The translations under genes and the position numbers were made by a program. Below are positions 8,300-20,439 of a DNA stretch of 64,000 bases, one piece after another. Within the stretch, counting starts at the first letter, position 1. Every line of letters starts with the position of its first letter. Source of the stretch: Novosphingobium arvoryzae (lineage in GTDB: Bacteria > Pseudomonadota > Alphaproteobacteria > Sphingomonadales > Sphingomonadaceae); contig NZ_BMZD01000002.1 of NCBI RefSeq assembly GCF_014652615.1, positions 248,001 to 312,000 on the forward strand. The letters are read 5' to 3'. The notes below the pieces were generated by a model. The model did no database searches. It saw only the letters and a list, made by a program, of their open reading frames with translations, and was not told the origin of the DNA.

Positions 8300-9739
8300 T
8301 CAGTTCAGTTCGCTGGGGGTATGCTCGGTCTTGTCCCACGGGATCGGCTCATGCCGCTTGCGCGCGCGGAAATAGAACAGCAGCGCCCGGGTGGTTGCCA
8401 GGAAGTTGATGAAATTGCCCCAGACCGCGCGCGGGATGGAAAGCACAGCGTGGATCAGGCCATAGATCGTCAAAGTGCAGGCAAACCGCACGATCAGCTG
8501 GATCAGCATGATGAAGAAGTTGATGATCAGCAGATACCACACCAGCGTGCCTTCGGGGACGACGTTGGGGAAGGTCTGGTCATCGGTGATCTGCCAGCGC
8601 GTGATCCACAGGCCCAGCGTGAAGACCACCAGGATATAGCCGGCGAAGTTCGCCAGGTTGCCGAACAGCACCTTGCGATCGCGCCACAGCATGTAGCTGT
8701 GCATCGCCCCGCCGCCGCGCCAGCCCAGGTGCTCCCAGCCCTGCAACGAGATGCCCAGCACCCAGCGCGTCTTCTGCCGCACCGCCGCGCGCAGCTTTTC
8801 CGGGAAGGCGCTGCGGATATAGGGGTATTCCTCGTCCACGGTGACTTCGGGCGCGATGTCCGGGTGCTCGCTGTAGACCGGCTTGCCGGGTTCGACGAAC
8901 GCCTCGTTCGCCTTCATCCGCACCAGTTGCAGCGGCAGCTCGTAGTCCTCGGTCAACGTGTCTTCGGAAAAGACCTTGCCGTGGTTGACCTCGGCCGCCA
9001 GCAGCATGGCCCGGCGGCTGAACGCCGCGCCCACCCCGGCGCTGGGGATCACCCCGGTCAGCCATTCGCGGGTGCGCATGTCTTTCAGGTGCAACTGCGC
9101 GAATTCGTCCATGTAATGGCCGGCGGTGAATTTCCACCAGCGCACCTTTTCCGGAAACACCGGCAGCTGCACGAAGTCCTTGCGCGGGACGAGGTGGTTG
9201 AACACCAGGAAGCCGTAGCGCGGGATCGCATCCTCGGCATCGTCGAGCACGAAGATCTCGAACGGCTTGCCCGTGGTCTGTTCCAGCGCAAAGGCATCGG
9301 CGATGATCGCGTTCAGGCAGTCGGCCTTGGTCGTCGGGCCATCATGGCCCACTTCGACGATTCGGATCCGTTCGGGATAGAGCGTGCGCGCGCCCTCCAC
9401 TTCGGCCCGGGTGGCCGGATCGTTGGGATAGACGCCGACGAAGATCGTGTATTCGTCGTACTGGATCTTCTCGATCGCGCGCAGCAGCGTGGCCCGGATC
9501 ACCTTGTCCTCGCGCCAGGCGGGGATCATCACCGCAATCGGCCGCTGCGGTTCGGCCAGCAGCATTTCGCGCGTCAGCGGGCGGTGCTTGCGGTTGAACG
9601 CCGGTCGGCGGAACACCCGCCAGACCACGTAGAACACGTCCATCAGCAGATCATCGATCCCGCTGAACACAAAGACCGTCGCAACAATCGCGATCAGGAT
9701 CGTGATGATCGGAACGGCACTGTCGATCAATTCCAGCAT
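8300..9739 (-). CDS. NfrB-like family 2 glycosyltransferase, inner membrane
   Basis: A 479-aa membrane glycosyltransferase. An N-terminal helix (residues about 8-40) precedes a GT2 domain opening at VMIPAWRED (70-78), with an acidic DDAED (166-170), TEDYE (263-267) and QKTRW (322-326), the processive GT signature. Three or more membrane helices follow. E. coli NfrB (about 745 aa) makes an N-acetylmannosamine-type polymer under c-di-GMP control through a C-terminal MshEN domain; this protein ends before such a domain, so that control appears absent. It pairs with the NfrA-like gene. Its sugar substrate is unknown. Confidence 0.8.
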   Translation of the reverse strand: MLELIDSAVPIITILIAIVATVFVFSGIDDLLMDVFYVVWRVFRRPAFNRKHRPLTREMLLAEPQRPIAVMIPAWREDKVIRATLLRAIEKIQYDEYTIFVGVYPNDPATRAEVEGARTLYPERIRIVEVGHDGPTTKADCLNAIIADAFALEQTTGKPFEIFVLDDAEDAIPRYGFLVFNHLVPRKDFVQLPVFPEKVRWWKFTAGHYMDEFAQLHLKDMRTREWLTGVIPSAGVGAAFSRRAMLLAAEVNHGKVFSEDTLTEDYELPLQLVRMKANEAFVEPGKPVYSEHPDIAPEVTVDEEYPYIRSAFPEKLRAAVRQKTRWVLGISLQGWEHLGWRGGGAMHSYMLWRDRKVLFGNLANFAGYILVVFTLGLWITRWQITDDQTFPNVVPEGTLVWYLLIINFFIMLIQLIVRFACTLTIYGLIHAVLSIPRAVWGNFINFLATTRALLFYFRARKRHEPIPWDKTEHTPSELN

Positions 9740-9871
9740 CGTCAGGTCAGCCTTTCAGGCGAAAAGAGCGATCCGGCGAGGCCGCAAGGCCGCATCGGAA
9801 CTCTTAACATCTAGCCTGAAGTAACTTACCCGTTAATTGACCTGAAACAAACGTTACACATTCAACGCGGA

Positions 9872-10366
9872 TCAATCTGGTCCGCGCAGCACCGCCGCAA
9901 GGTGATCCAGCGCGGCGCGGGTGAAAGTAACCATGTTGGCGATGCGGTCATCGCTGGCGGTTTCGGTGACGCGCACCTGTTCCACGCCGGGGCCGACCAC
10001 CGCGCAGACGCTGATCCCCGATGCCACCCCCAGCGGATGGGTGCTGCCCCCGGCGGACCCGGATTCGGCAATCCCCCACTCCGCCCCGAACCGGTCGCGG
10101 ATCGCGCGGGCTTGCAGCAGGGCATAGTCGTTGGTGGCAGAGCGCATCCCGGCATAGGCATCGCGCGGCAGATCGAACAGCACGTCGCGCGCGCGCAGCG
10201 AATAGACCACGCCGCCGCCGACATAGAATTGCAGCGCCCCCGGCACGGTCAGCAGCGATGCCGCGATCAGCCCGCCGGTCGCTCCGTCCGCCACCGCGAT
10301 CTTCTGCCCCCGTGCTTTCAAAGCCTCGGCAATCCGCGCCGCCGTCTGGTGGAACTCCTCCAGCAT
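9872..10366 (-). CDS. CinA C-terminal-domain protein (PncC-like), active-site motif altered
   Basis: A 164-aa stand-alone CinA-C domain, the family of nicotinamide-nucleotide amidase (PncC), which recycles NMN to NaMN. The family motif A-E-S-C-T-G-G is here ADGATGG, so the conserved serine and cysteine are replaced, and the lysine usually found after the conserved Tyr-Ser (YS-x3-K) is Arg (YSLRAR). Either activity is lost or this is a divergent paralogue. It follows ligA by four bases. NMN is the product of NAD-dependent ligase, so the linkage makes sense for recycling, which makes the substitutions notable. Confidence 0.8.
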   Translation of the reverse strand: MLEEFHQTAARIAEALKARGQKIAVADGATGGLIAASLLTVPGALQFYVGGGVVYSLRARDVLFDLPRDAYAGMRSATNDYALLQARAIRDRFGAEWGIAESGSAGGSTHPLGVASGISVCAVVGPGVEQVRVTETASDDRIANMVTFTRAALDHLAAVLRGPD

Positions 10367-10370
10367 CGCC

Positions 10371-14074
<3,704 letters not shown>

Positions 14075-14114
14075 GTTCGCGACTCGTTCTAGCGAACAAG
14101 CACGCGCGCGCAAA

Positions 14115-14140
14115 TCCCCCTGCCGCGATTGGCAGGGGGA
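14115..14140 (-). terminator. Terminator hairpin after the TonB-dependent receptor
   Basis: Perfect arms tccccctgcc / ggcaggggga with a six-base loop lie just beyond the receptor stop and before recN in the same direction. The T-tract is poor, so it may be only partly efficient. Confidence 0.65.
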
Positions 14141-14150
14141 TACTCCAGAT

Positions 14151-16577
14151 TCAGAACGTCGCCTTGATCGTTGCGCCAAAGGTGCGCGGATCGCCCGGCT
14201 GGCCGGTGATCAGCCCGGTGTTGCCGCCGGGCACATTGAGCGCCTCGAAGTAGTTCACGTCAAACGCGTTGCGGACCCAGCCATAGATGTCGAACCCGGC
14301 ATCGGTGCGGAACCCCAGCCGGATATTGCTGAGCGCATAACCATTCACCCAGGTATAGGCCGAGGGCGAGGGATTGGACGAGAAGCTGGAGCGATAGTTG
14401 CCGTCAAACCCCAGATAGGCCTGCCCATCCTGACCCAGCAGCTTGACCGGCACGTTGTATTCCGCGCCGTAGCTGAAGGTCCATTCCGACACGCCCGGCA
14501 GGCGCTGGCCGGAAATGTTGCAGTTGGCCGGGCTGTTGGTGCCCGGCGCGCCCGGCGCCCCGATCACCGCGCCACTGCCCCCGCCCGACAGTTCCGGCGG
14601 GCACGGCGCGTCGACGAACTTGCGGTACTTCGCATCGTTGTAGGCGGCGTTGACGTAGACGTTGAACCGCTCGCTGGGGCGCAGCGAGAAATCGGCCTCC
14701 ACCCCTTGCGAGCGAACCTGCTGCGCATTGGCGAGATAGCCACGCACCAGCCCCAGGCTGCCGTTGGTGACCTGCGCCTGATAGTCCTGGATGTCGGTGC
14801 GGAAGATCGAGAGGTTGAAGGTGGCCTTGCGGTCCCAGAACTGCGCCTTGATCCCGGCTTCATAGTGGTTCAGCGATTCCGGCAGGATCGTCTGCGCGGC
14901 CAGCGCGGGGACGCCGGTGGCATCGTTGGGCACGCCGTTCTGGTTGATCCCGAACGACTTGAACGTCTTGGCATAGGTCGCATAGGCCAGCACATCGCGC
15001 GCCAGCTCGTAGCTCAGCGTCAGGTCATAGCTGAAGTTCCAGTCGCGGCCTTCGGGGGCATAGGATTGCGGCGAGAAGATCGCCAGCTGCGCGGCCTTTA
15101 CCGCCCCCGTCTGGCCCAGCAGCACGGGCACGCCCCGCCCGTCAAACACCTTGCGGTCGTAGAAGCCCTTCTTCTTGTCATAGTTGAGCCGCACGCCCGG
15201 CTGGATGGTGAAGGCATCGGTCACTTTCCAGCTGGCCTGCCCGAACAGCGCCGCGCTGGTGTTGATCAGGTACTGCGTGTTCAGCGCGGTCAGCCCGTTC
15301 AGGACCGAGGGATCGTTCGCCAGCGCATTGGTGGGGTTGATGTTCCAGCGGCTGGATGCCGGCCCGTGCTGTTCGGTCCCCTGCGTGTCGATCCGCTGGT
15401 GATAGATGAACGCGCCCAGCACGAAGTCCAGCCAATCACCGCTTTGCAAATAGCGCAGTTCCTGCGTGTACTGGTTCTGCTGCGACGGGTTCTGCGAGCG
15501 GGTGACGATCGGCAGCCCGGTGAAGTCGCGGTCATTCTCCGGCTTCCAGTCCCAGAACCGCCAGGCGGTGACGGAGGTGAACTCACCCGCGCCCACGTCC
15601 CACTTGATCCGCAGCGAAGCCCCGCCGATCTTGTTGCCCGCGTTGAGATCCGCGTCGATGTCGGTCAGCCGGTCGAACGGATTGGTGCTGACCACGGCAT
15701 AGCCCTGCGCTGCGGCGAGCGCGGCATACTGGCGGCTGAGCGGACGCTGGGTCGATCCGGTGCGGACATAGACAGTGCCGCAGCATTCCGGGTTCTGCGC
15801 GCTGTAATCGCCCGCCAGCGTGATATCGAGGGTGTCGTTCGGCCGGAACAGCAGCTGCGCGCGCAGGCCCAGGTTGTCCTGTTCGTTGATCCAGTTACCG
15901 CTGGTGACGTTGAAGATCGTGCCCCGGCGACTGGTGGACGACAGCGCGATGCGCGCGGCCAGCGTGTCCGACAGCGGGCCGGAAACCGCCGCCTTGGCCT
16001 GCTTGAACCCCAGGTTGCCCACGGTCACTTCGGCGCGACCTTCGAAATCGAAGGTCGGCTGGCGGGTGGCGATGTTGATCGCACCGGCCGTGGTGTTCTT
16101 GCCATAGAGCGTGCCTTGCGGGCCGCGCAGCACTTCGATCTGGGCCACATCGAGGAAGTCGAAGGTCGAGGACGCCGCGCGCGAATAATAGACGTCGTCG
16201 ACATAGATGCCGACGCCCTGCTCGATCCCGTCGTTGGTCAGGCCGAACGGCGCGCCCAGCCCGCGAATGTTGGCGGCGCTGTTGCGCGGGTTGGATGAAT
16301 AGAACGTCAGCGACGGGGTCAGCTGGGTCAGGCGGCCGACATTGAAGCTGCCGGTGTTGTCGATGTGATCCCCGCCCACGACCGAGATCGCCAGCGGCAC
16401 CTCCTGCGAGGTTTCCTGGCGGCGGCGCGCAGTGACGAGGATTTCGGCTTCGGGTTCGGTGGCGCCAGTGCCAGCGGCGGAAATCTGCTGGTCATCAGCA
16501 GACAGGTCGGCGGCCAGTGCGGGGGCCGCGACGAATGCGGCGGACGAGAACAGGGCGAAACGGACTAATGAATGCAT
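14151..16577 (-). CDS. TonB-dependent receptor
   Basis: An 808-aa outer-membrane receptor with a signal peptide (residues 1 to about 22, ending PALAAD). A TonB-box-like segment EILVTARRR precedes the plug, which contains the typical ADVYVDDVYYSR-like stretch (GIYVDDVYY) and VLRGPQGTLYGKNTTAGAIN. The remainder is a 22-strand-type barrel ending in TIKATF. The start at 16577 has AAGGAA six bases upstream. Sphingomonads carry many such receptors; the ligand cannot be read from the sequence. The upstream YezD-type gene is in the same orientation, 132 bases away, and may be coregulated. Confidence 0.93.
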   Translation of the reverse strand: MHSLVRFALFSSAAFVAAPALAADLSADDQQISAAGTGATEPEAEILVTARRRQETSQEVPLAISVVGGDHIDNTGSFNVGRLTQLTPSLTFYSSNPRNSAANIRGLGAPFGLTNDGIEQGVGIYVDDVYYSRAASSTFDFLDVAQIEVLRGPQGTLYGKNTTAGAINIATRQPTFDFEGRAEVTVGNLGFKQAKAAVSGPLSDTLAARIALSSTSRRGTIFNVTSGNWINEQDNLGLRAQLLFRPNDTLDITLAGDYSAQNPECCGTVYVRTGSTQRPLSRQYAALAAAQGYAVVSTNPFDRLTDIDADLNAGNKIGGASLRIKWDVGAGEFTSVTAWRFWDWKPENDRDFTGLPIVTRSQNPSQQNQYTQELRYLQSGDWLDFVLGAFIYHQRIDTQGTEQHGPASSRWNINPTNALANDPSVLNGLTALNTQYLINTSAALFGQASWKVTDAFTIQPGVRLNYDKKKGFYDRKVFDGRGVPVLLGQTGAVKAAQLAIFSPQSYAPEGRDWNFSYDLTLSYELARDVLAYATYAKTFKSFGINQNGVPNDATGVPALAAQTILPESLNHYEAGIKAQFWDRKATFNLSIFRTDIQDYQAQVTNGSLGLVRGYLANAQQVRSQGVEADFSLRPSERFNVYVNAAYNDAKYRKFVDAPCPPELSGGGSGAVIGAPGAPGTNSPANCNISGQRLPGVSEWTFSYGAEYNVPVKLLGQDGQAYLGFDGNYRSSFSSNPSPSAYTWVNGYALSNIRLGFRTDAGFDIYGWVRNAFDVNYFEALNVPGGNTGLITGQPGDPRTFGATIKATF

Positions 16578-16709
16578 TTCCAATTCCTTTGCAGGGTATT
16601 GGCCGCATCCGGTGGTCCGGTCTGCAACGATGGTCAGGTGAAAACGTGAAGAATCATAGGGTTTGGGCAGGCCCGGTCATGCGCGGCCGGACCTGCCCGC
16701 TGAAGCGGC

Positions 16710-16892
16710 TCAGCCGAAGCGCTGCCGCTCCGTAACATCGAGCTGCACGACGCGGCCTTCGTGGACGGTCAGTTGCACCACCCCGTACCGCACCTTGCCC
16801 AGCGCGCGCGACACGGCATCCAGCACGGGTTCGGTGATCCGGTTGGCGGGATGGGTGCGGGTCGCTTCGGGCGGTTGGACGGGGTGCGGCAT
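16710..16892 (-). CDS. YezD-type small protein (DUF2292)
   Basis: A 60-aa protein whose core, ALGKVRYGVVQLTVHEGRVV, is the DUF2292/YezD pattern (short amphipathic helix then two strands ending with a V-V-Q-L-D motif). A GGAG lies eight bases before the ATG. The biochemical role of the family is not established; homologues are often near sulfur-assimilation or transport genes. Here it lies upstream of, and codirectional with, a TonB-dependent receptor, so the receptor might belong to such a response (inference). Confidence 0.75.
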   Translation of the reverse strand: MPHPVQPPEATRTHPANRITEPVLDAVSRALGKVRYGVVQLTVHEGRVVQLDVTERQRFG

Positions 16893-17093
16893 CGGTCAGC
16901 TCCTTCGCCGCCCACACTAACTCTACCGATTAGATAGACAAGTGCAGTTTCGCTTGCACGCGGCGAAGCGCAACTTTTGCGCGCCAAAGCGCAAACCCGC
17001 CCGACTGTAACCGAACCGTCACCGCGCTGCCATGCAACCGCAACCTTGCCCGCGCAGAGCAGGGTTCCGAATTGGCCCGGATTGGAGAGCGCC

Positions 17094-17966
17094 ATGGCAA
17101 GTCGGATACGCACCACGATCAGCAACCTGCCCGCCTGGCTGGACCTGCCCGAACCGCAGGCGTTCCGGCCCAAGCGGCGCTATCGCACGATCTGGATTTC
17201 GGACATTCACCTGGGCACGCGCGGCTGCAACGCGGTGATGCTGCTGGACTTCCTGCGCTCGGTCGAATGCGACGTGCTCTATCTGGTCGGCGACATTCTG
17301 GACGGGTGGCGGCTGCGCAAGGGCTGGTACTGGCCCGATGCCCACAACGAAGTGGTGCGCCGCATCCTGAAGATGGCGCACGGCGGCACCCGCGTGATCC
17401 TGATCGCCGGCAACCATGACGAGATGCTGCGCCCTTATGCCGGCATGAGCTTTGGCGGAGTGGAGGTCGCGCTCGATGCCGTCCACCTCACCGCCGATGG
17501 CCGCCGCCTGCTGGTGACGCACGGCGACAGCTTCGACAGCGTGGTGCTCTATGCCCGCTGGCTCGCGTTCCTGGGGGACAAGGCCTATTCGGTGCTGCTG
17601 CGGCTGAACGTGGTGCTGAACGCGGTGCGGCGGCGCTTGCATCTGCCATACTGGTCGCTGTCGGCCTATCTGAAGAAGCGCGTCAAGAACGCGGTCCAGT
17701 TCATCGGCGCCTACGAGGAAGCCGTGGCCCACGCCGCGCGCGATTGCCACGTCGACGGCGTGGTCTGCGGCCACATCCACAGCGCCGAGATCCGCCAGAT
17801 CGGCGACATCACCTATTACAACGACGGCGACTGGGTCGAAAGCTGCACCGCGCTGGTCGAGGCTGCCGACGGCACGATCAGCCTGGTCGACTGGGCCGAG
17901 GAATGCCGCCTGCGCGCGGCCAAGGCCCCGGCCACCGCCCCATCCGAAGAGAAGGAATACGCATGA
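17094..17966 (+). CDS. LpxH-like metallophosphoesterase
   Basis: A 290-aa calcineurin-like phosphoesterase related to UDP-2,3-diacylglucosamine diphosphatase. Metal-binding motifs appear in order: SDIHLG, GDILDGW, GNHD, THGDSFD and GHIHSAE. The start at 17094 has GGAG seven bases upstream. It overlaps a GT4 glycosyltransferase by four bases (ATGA). This phosphoesterase-glycosyltransferase pairing suggests a role in glycolipid synthesis rather than the canonical lipid A step; that is inference, and a second lpxH elsewhere would support it. Confidence 0.85.
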   Translation: MASRIRTTISNLPAWLDLPEPQAFRPKRRYRTIWISDIHLGTRGCNAVMLLDFLRSVECDVLYLVGDILDGWRLRKGWYWPDAHNEVVRRILKMAHGGTRVILIAGNHDEMLRPYAGMSFGGVEVALDAVHLTADGRRLLVTHGDSFDSVVLYARWLAFLGDKAYSVLLRLNVVLNAVRRRLHLPYWSLSAYLKKRVKNAVQFIGAYEEAVAHAARDCHVDGVVCGHIHSAEIRQIGDITYYNDGDWVESCTALVEAADGTISLVDWAEECRLRAAKAPATAPSEEKEYA

Positions 17967-19054
17967 GGATCGCCATCTGCACCGATGCCTGGCACCCGCA
18001 AGTCAACGGCGTGGTCCGTTCGCTGGCGATGACCGTCCACCAGTTGACCCAGCGCGGCCACGCGGTGGAGCTGATCACGCCCGACCAGTTCCGCACCCTG
18101 CCCCTGCCCGGCTACAGCGAGATCCGGCTGGCGCTGGCCCCGCGCTTCGGCACGCGGCGATCCCTGTCGGCGTTCGCGCCGGACATCGTCCACATCGCCA
18201 CCGAAGGGCCGATCGGCTGGAGTGCGCGGCGCTGGTGCCTGGCGAATGATGTGCCGTTCACCACGGCCTTCCACACCCGCTTTCCCGATTACGCCGCGCT
18301 GCGCACCGGGCTGGATGCGGAACGGTTCTGGCCGCTGATGCGCCGGTTCCACGCGGCCAGCCGCGCGGTGCTGGTGTCCACGCCGGCGCTGGCTGCGGAA
18401 CTGGCCGCGCGCGGCCTGCCGCAGGCACGGCTGTGGAGCCGGGGGATCGACCGCGCGTTGTTCCGGCCCGGCCATGCCCCCCTGCCCGAACTCGCCGCGC
18501 TGCCGGGGCCGATCATGCTGTATGTCGGGCGCGTGGCGGCGGAAAAGAACCTGCCCGCGTTTCTCGACGCCCCGGTCACCGGCACCAAGGTGGTCGTCGG
18601 CGACGGGCCGGAGCTGGAACGGCTGCGCCAGCGTTACCCGGAAGTGCGCTTCCTGGGCGCGCTGAGCGGCGAGGACCTGGCCCGCGCCTATTGCTCGGCC
18701 GACGTGTTCGTGTTCCCCAGCCGCACCGATACCTTCGGGCTGGTGCTGATCGAGGCGCTGGCCTGCGGGCTGCCGGTCGCGGCATTCCCGGTGGCGGGTC
18801 CGCTCGACGTGATCGGCGCGGACGGGCGCGGCGCGGACGGGACGATGCCCGCCACGATCGGCGTGCTGCATGATAACCTGACCTTCGCGATCCAGCGCGC
18901 GCTGCGGCTCGATCCGCTGGCGGCGGCGGTCTATGGCGCGGGGTTCGGGTGGGACCGGGCGACCGACCAGTTCGAGGCCGCGCTGGCCGAGGCGGCTATT
19001 CGGCCGCTTCCGGTTCCTGCATCTGCAATTCGGGAAATGGCGGTTCCAGCTTGA
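17963..19054 (+). CDS. GT4 family glycosyltransferase
   Basis: A 363-aa GT-B fold enzyme. The N-terminus reads TDAWHPQVNGVV, typical of GDP-mannose-dependent alpha-mannosyltransferase-type GT4 enzymes; the donor-binding half has GRVAAEKNL and the E-x7-E signature in TDTFGLVLIEALACGLPV. It is coupled to the LpxH-like gene by ATGA. Its last 59 bases overlap, antisense, the 3' end of the Rrf2 regulator gene. Likely adds a hexose to a lipid or surface glycan. Confidence 0.88.
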   Translation: MRIAICTDAWHPQVNGVVRSLAMTVHQLTQRGHAVELITPDQFRTLPLPGYSEIRLALAPRFGTRRSLSAFAPDIVHIATEGPIGWSARRWCLANDVPFTTAFHTRFPDYAALRTGLDAERFWPLMRRFHAASRAVLVSTPALAAELAARGLPQARLWSRGIDRALFRPGHAPLPELAALPGPIMLYVGRVAAEKNLPAFLDAPVTGTKVVVGDGPELERLRQRYPEVRFLGALSGEDLARAYCSADVFVFPSRTDTFGLVLIEALACGLPVAAFPVAGPLDVIGADGRGADGTMPATIGVLHDNLTFAIQRALRLDPLAAAVYGAGFGWDRATDQFEAALAEAAIRPLPVPASAIREMAVPA

Positions 19055-19457
19055 TCGGGTCGGCCAGGCTGACCCGGTCCAGCATGGCCGCCATTTCATC
19101 GCGCAACGTCAGCATCAGCCCGCGCAGCCGGCATTCCGCCTCTGGCAGGCAGTTCTGGCAGGTTTCGTGGGCGTTACGGCTGGCACACGGCACCAGCGCC
19201 AGGCTGCCGCGCGTCAGGCGGATGATGTCGCCATAGCGGATGTCGATAGGATCGAGCGCCAGCTCATAGCCGCCGTCCCGCCCCCGGTGCGAGATGACCA
19301 GCCCTTCGCGCACCATTTCCGCCAGGATCACGGTCAGGAACTTGCGCGGGATGTTCTGCGCTTCGGCAATCACGTCCAGCCGCACCGGTCCCTGCCGCCA
19401 GGTGTCGGCCAGATGCTGCAAGGCGCGGATCGTATAGCGGGTTTTCTGCGAAAGCAT
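18996..19457 (-). CDS. Rrf2 family transcriptional regulator with cysteine cluster
   Basis: A 153-aa winged-helix regulator. The N-terminus SQKTRYTIRALQHLA and the recognition segment IPRKFLTVILAEM are typical Rrf2. The central loop has four cysteines in a C-x8-C-x2-C-x5-C arrangement (CASRNAHETC-QNC-LPEAEC), compatible with Fe-S binding as in IscR, RsrR or NsrR, so it may sense iron-sulfur, redox or NO status. Its targets are not evident. Its 3' end lies inside the convergent GT4 gene. Confidence 0.9.
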   Translation of the reverse strand: MLSQKTRYTIRALQHLADTWRQGPVRLDVIAEAQNIPRKFLTVILAEMVREGLVISHRGRDGGYELALDPIDIRYGDIIRLTRGSLALVPCASRNAHETCQNCLPEAECRLRGLMLTLRDEMAAMLDRVSLADPIKLEPPFPELQMQEPEAAE

Positions 19458-19548
19458 GGGCGCCGCCTATCAGCGCCCCCGCCGCCGGATTGTCAACCTG
19501 CAGGGTAGAAAGTTTTCGGCTGTGGCGCGTTTGCCGCAGTGGCCCGGA

Positions 19549-20346
19549 TCAGGAAACCTTGGTGCCGGCGGCGTGCTTCTGCATCAGGTCGAACGCCTTC
19601 TGATACCATTCGCTGCCGGGATAGTTCGAACCCAGTACGGCGGCGGCCTTTTGCGCTTCTTCCGGGATGCCCATCGCCAGATTGGTTTCGACCAGCCGGA
19701 ACAACGCCTCGGGCGTGTGGCTGGTGGTCTGGTACTGGTCGATCACGTTGCGGAACCGCAGCGATGCCGCCAGCCAGCGTCCGGCGCGTTCGTAGAACCG
19801 GCCGATTTCCATTTCCTTGCCGGCCAGGTGGTCATTCACCAGGTCGATCTTCAGGCGGGCATCGGCGGCATAGCGCGTGCCGGGATAGCGGCGCACCACT
19901 TCGTTGAGCGCGTTCAGCGCCAGCAGCGTGTTCTTCTGGTCCCGCGAAACGTCGCTGATCTGCTCGTAATAGCACAGCGCGATCAGGTAATAGGCATAGG
20001 GCGCATCGCGGTTGCCGGGGTGGATTTCCAGAAAGCGCTGCGCGGCCTGCACGGACTTGTTGTAATCCTTGGCCACGTAATACGAGAACGAGCTCATCAG
20101 CTGCGCCCGGCGCGCCCACGGCGAATAGGGGTGCTGACGCTCCACCTCGTCGAACAGGGCGGCGGCGACGCGGGTGTCGCCCCGGTCCAGCCGATCCTTC
20201 GCCGCGCGGTAGAGCGTATCGACGTCACGCGCGACGAACGCGGTATCCTTGGGCTTGCCGCCCCGTCCGCCGCAACCGGCGGTAAGCGAAATGGCCACCG
20301 TGGCGGCGGCAAGAACGGCGAGCTTCAGCGGAGAACGAGCATGCAT
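19549..20346 (-). CDS. bamD: Outer membrane assembly lipoprotein BamD
   Basis: A 265-aa lipoprotein of the BAM complex. The signal sequence ends in a lipobox (LTAGC). Five TPR-like repeats follow, with conserved BamD segments such as HPYSPWARRAQLM, YYVAKDYNKSVQAAQRF, YAYYLIALCYYEQI and RYPGTRYA. It stands alone; the Rrf2 gene lies downstream in the same direction. Confidence 0.95.
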   Translation of the reverse strand: MHARSPLKLAVLAAATVAISLTAGCGGRGGKPKDTAFVARDVDTLYRAAKDRLDRGDTRVAAALFDEVERQHPYSPWARRAQLMSSFSYYVAKDYNKSVQAAQRFLEIHPGNRDAPYAYYLIALCYYEQISDVSRDQKNTLLALNALNEVVRRYPGTRYAADARLKIDLVNDHLAGKEMEIGRFYERAGRWLAASLRFRNVIDQYQTTSHTPEALFRLVETNLAMGIPEEAQKAAAVLGSNYPGSEWYQKAFDLMQKHAAGTKVS

Positions 20347-20439
20347 GGGGATGGCCTATAACCACCCCCAGCCTGAACGCCAAGTGAAGTTGCAGCGGCT
20401 ATGCCCGATCCCGTTTGCCGACCGGCTTCGGGCCAAGGC

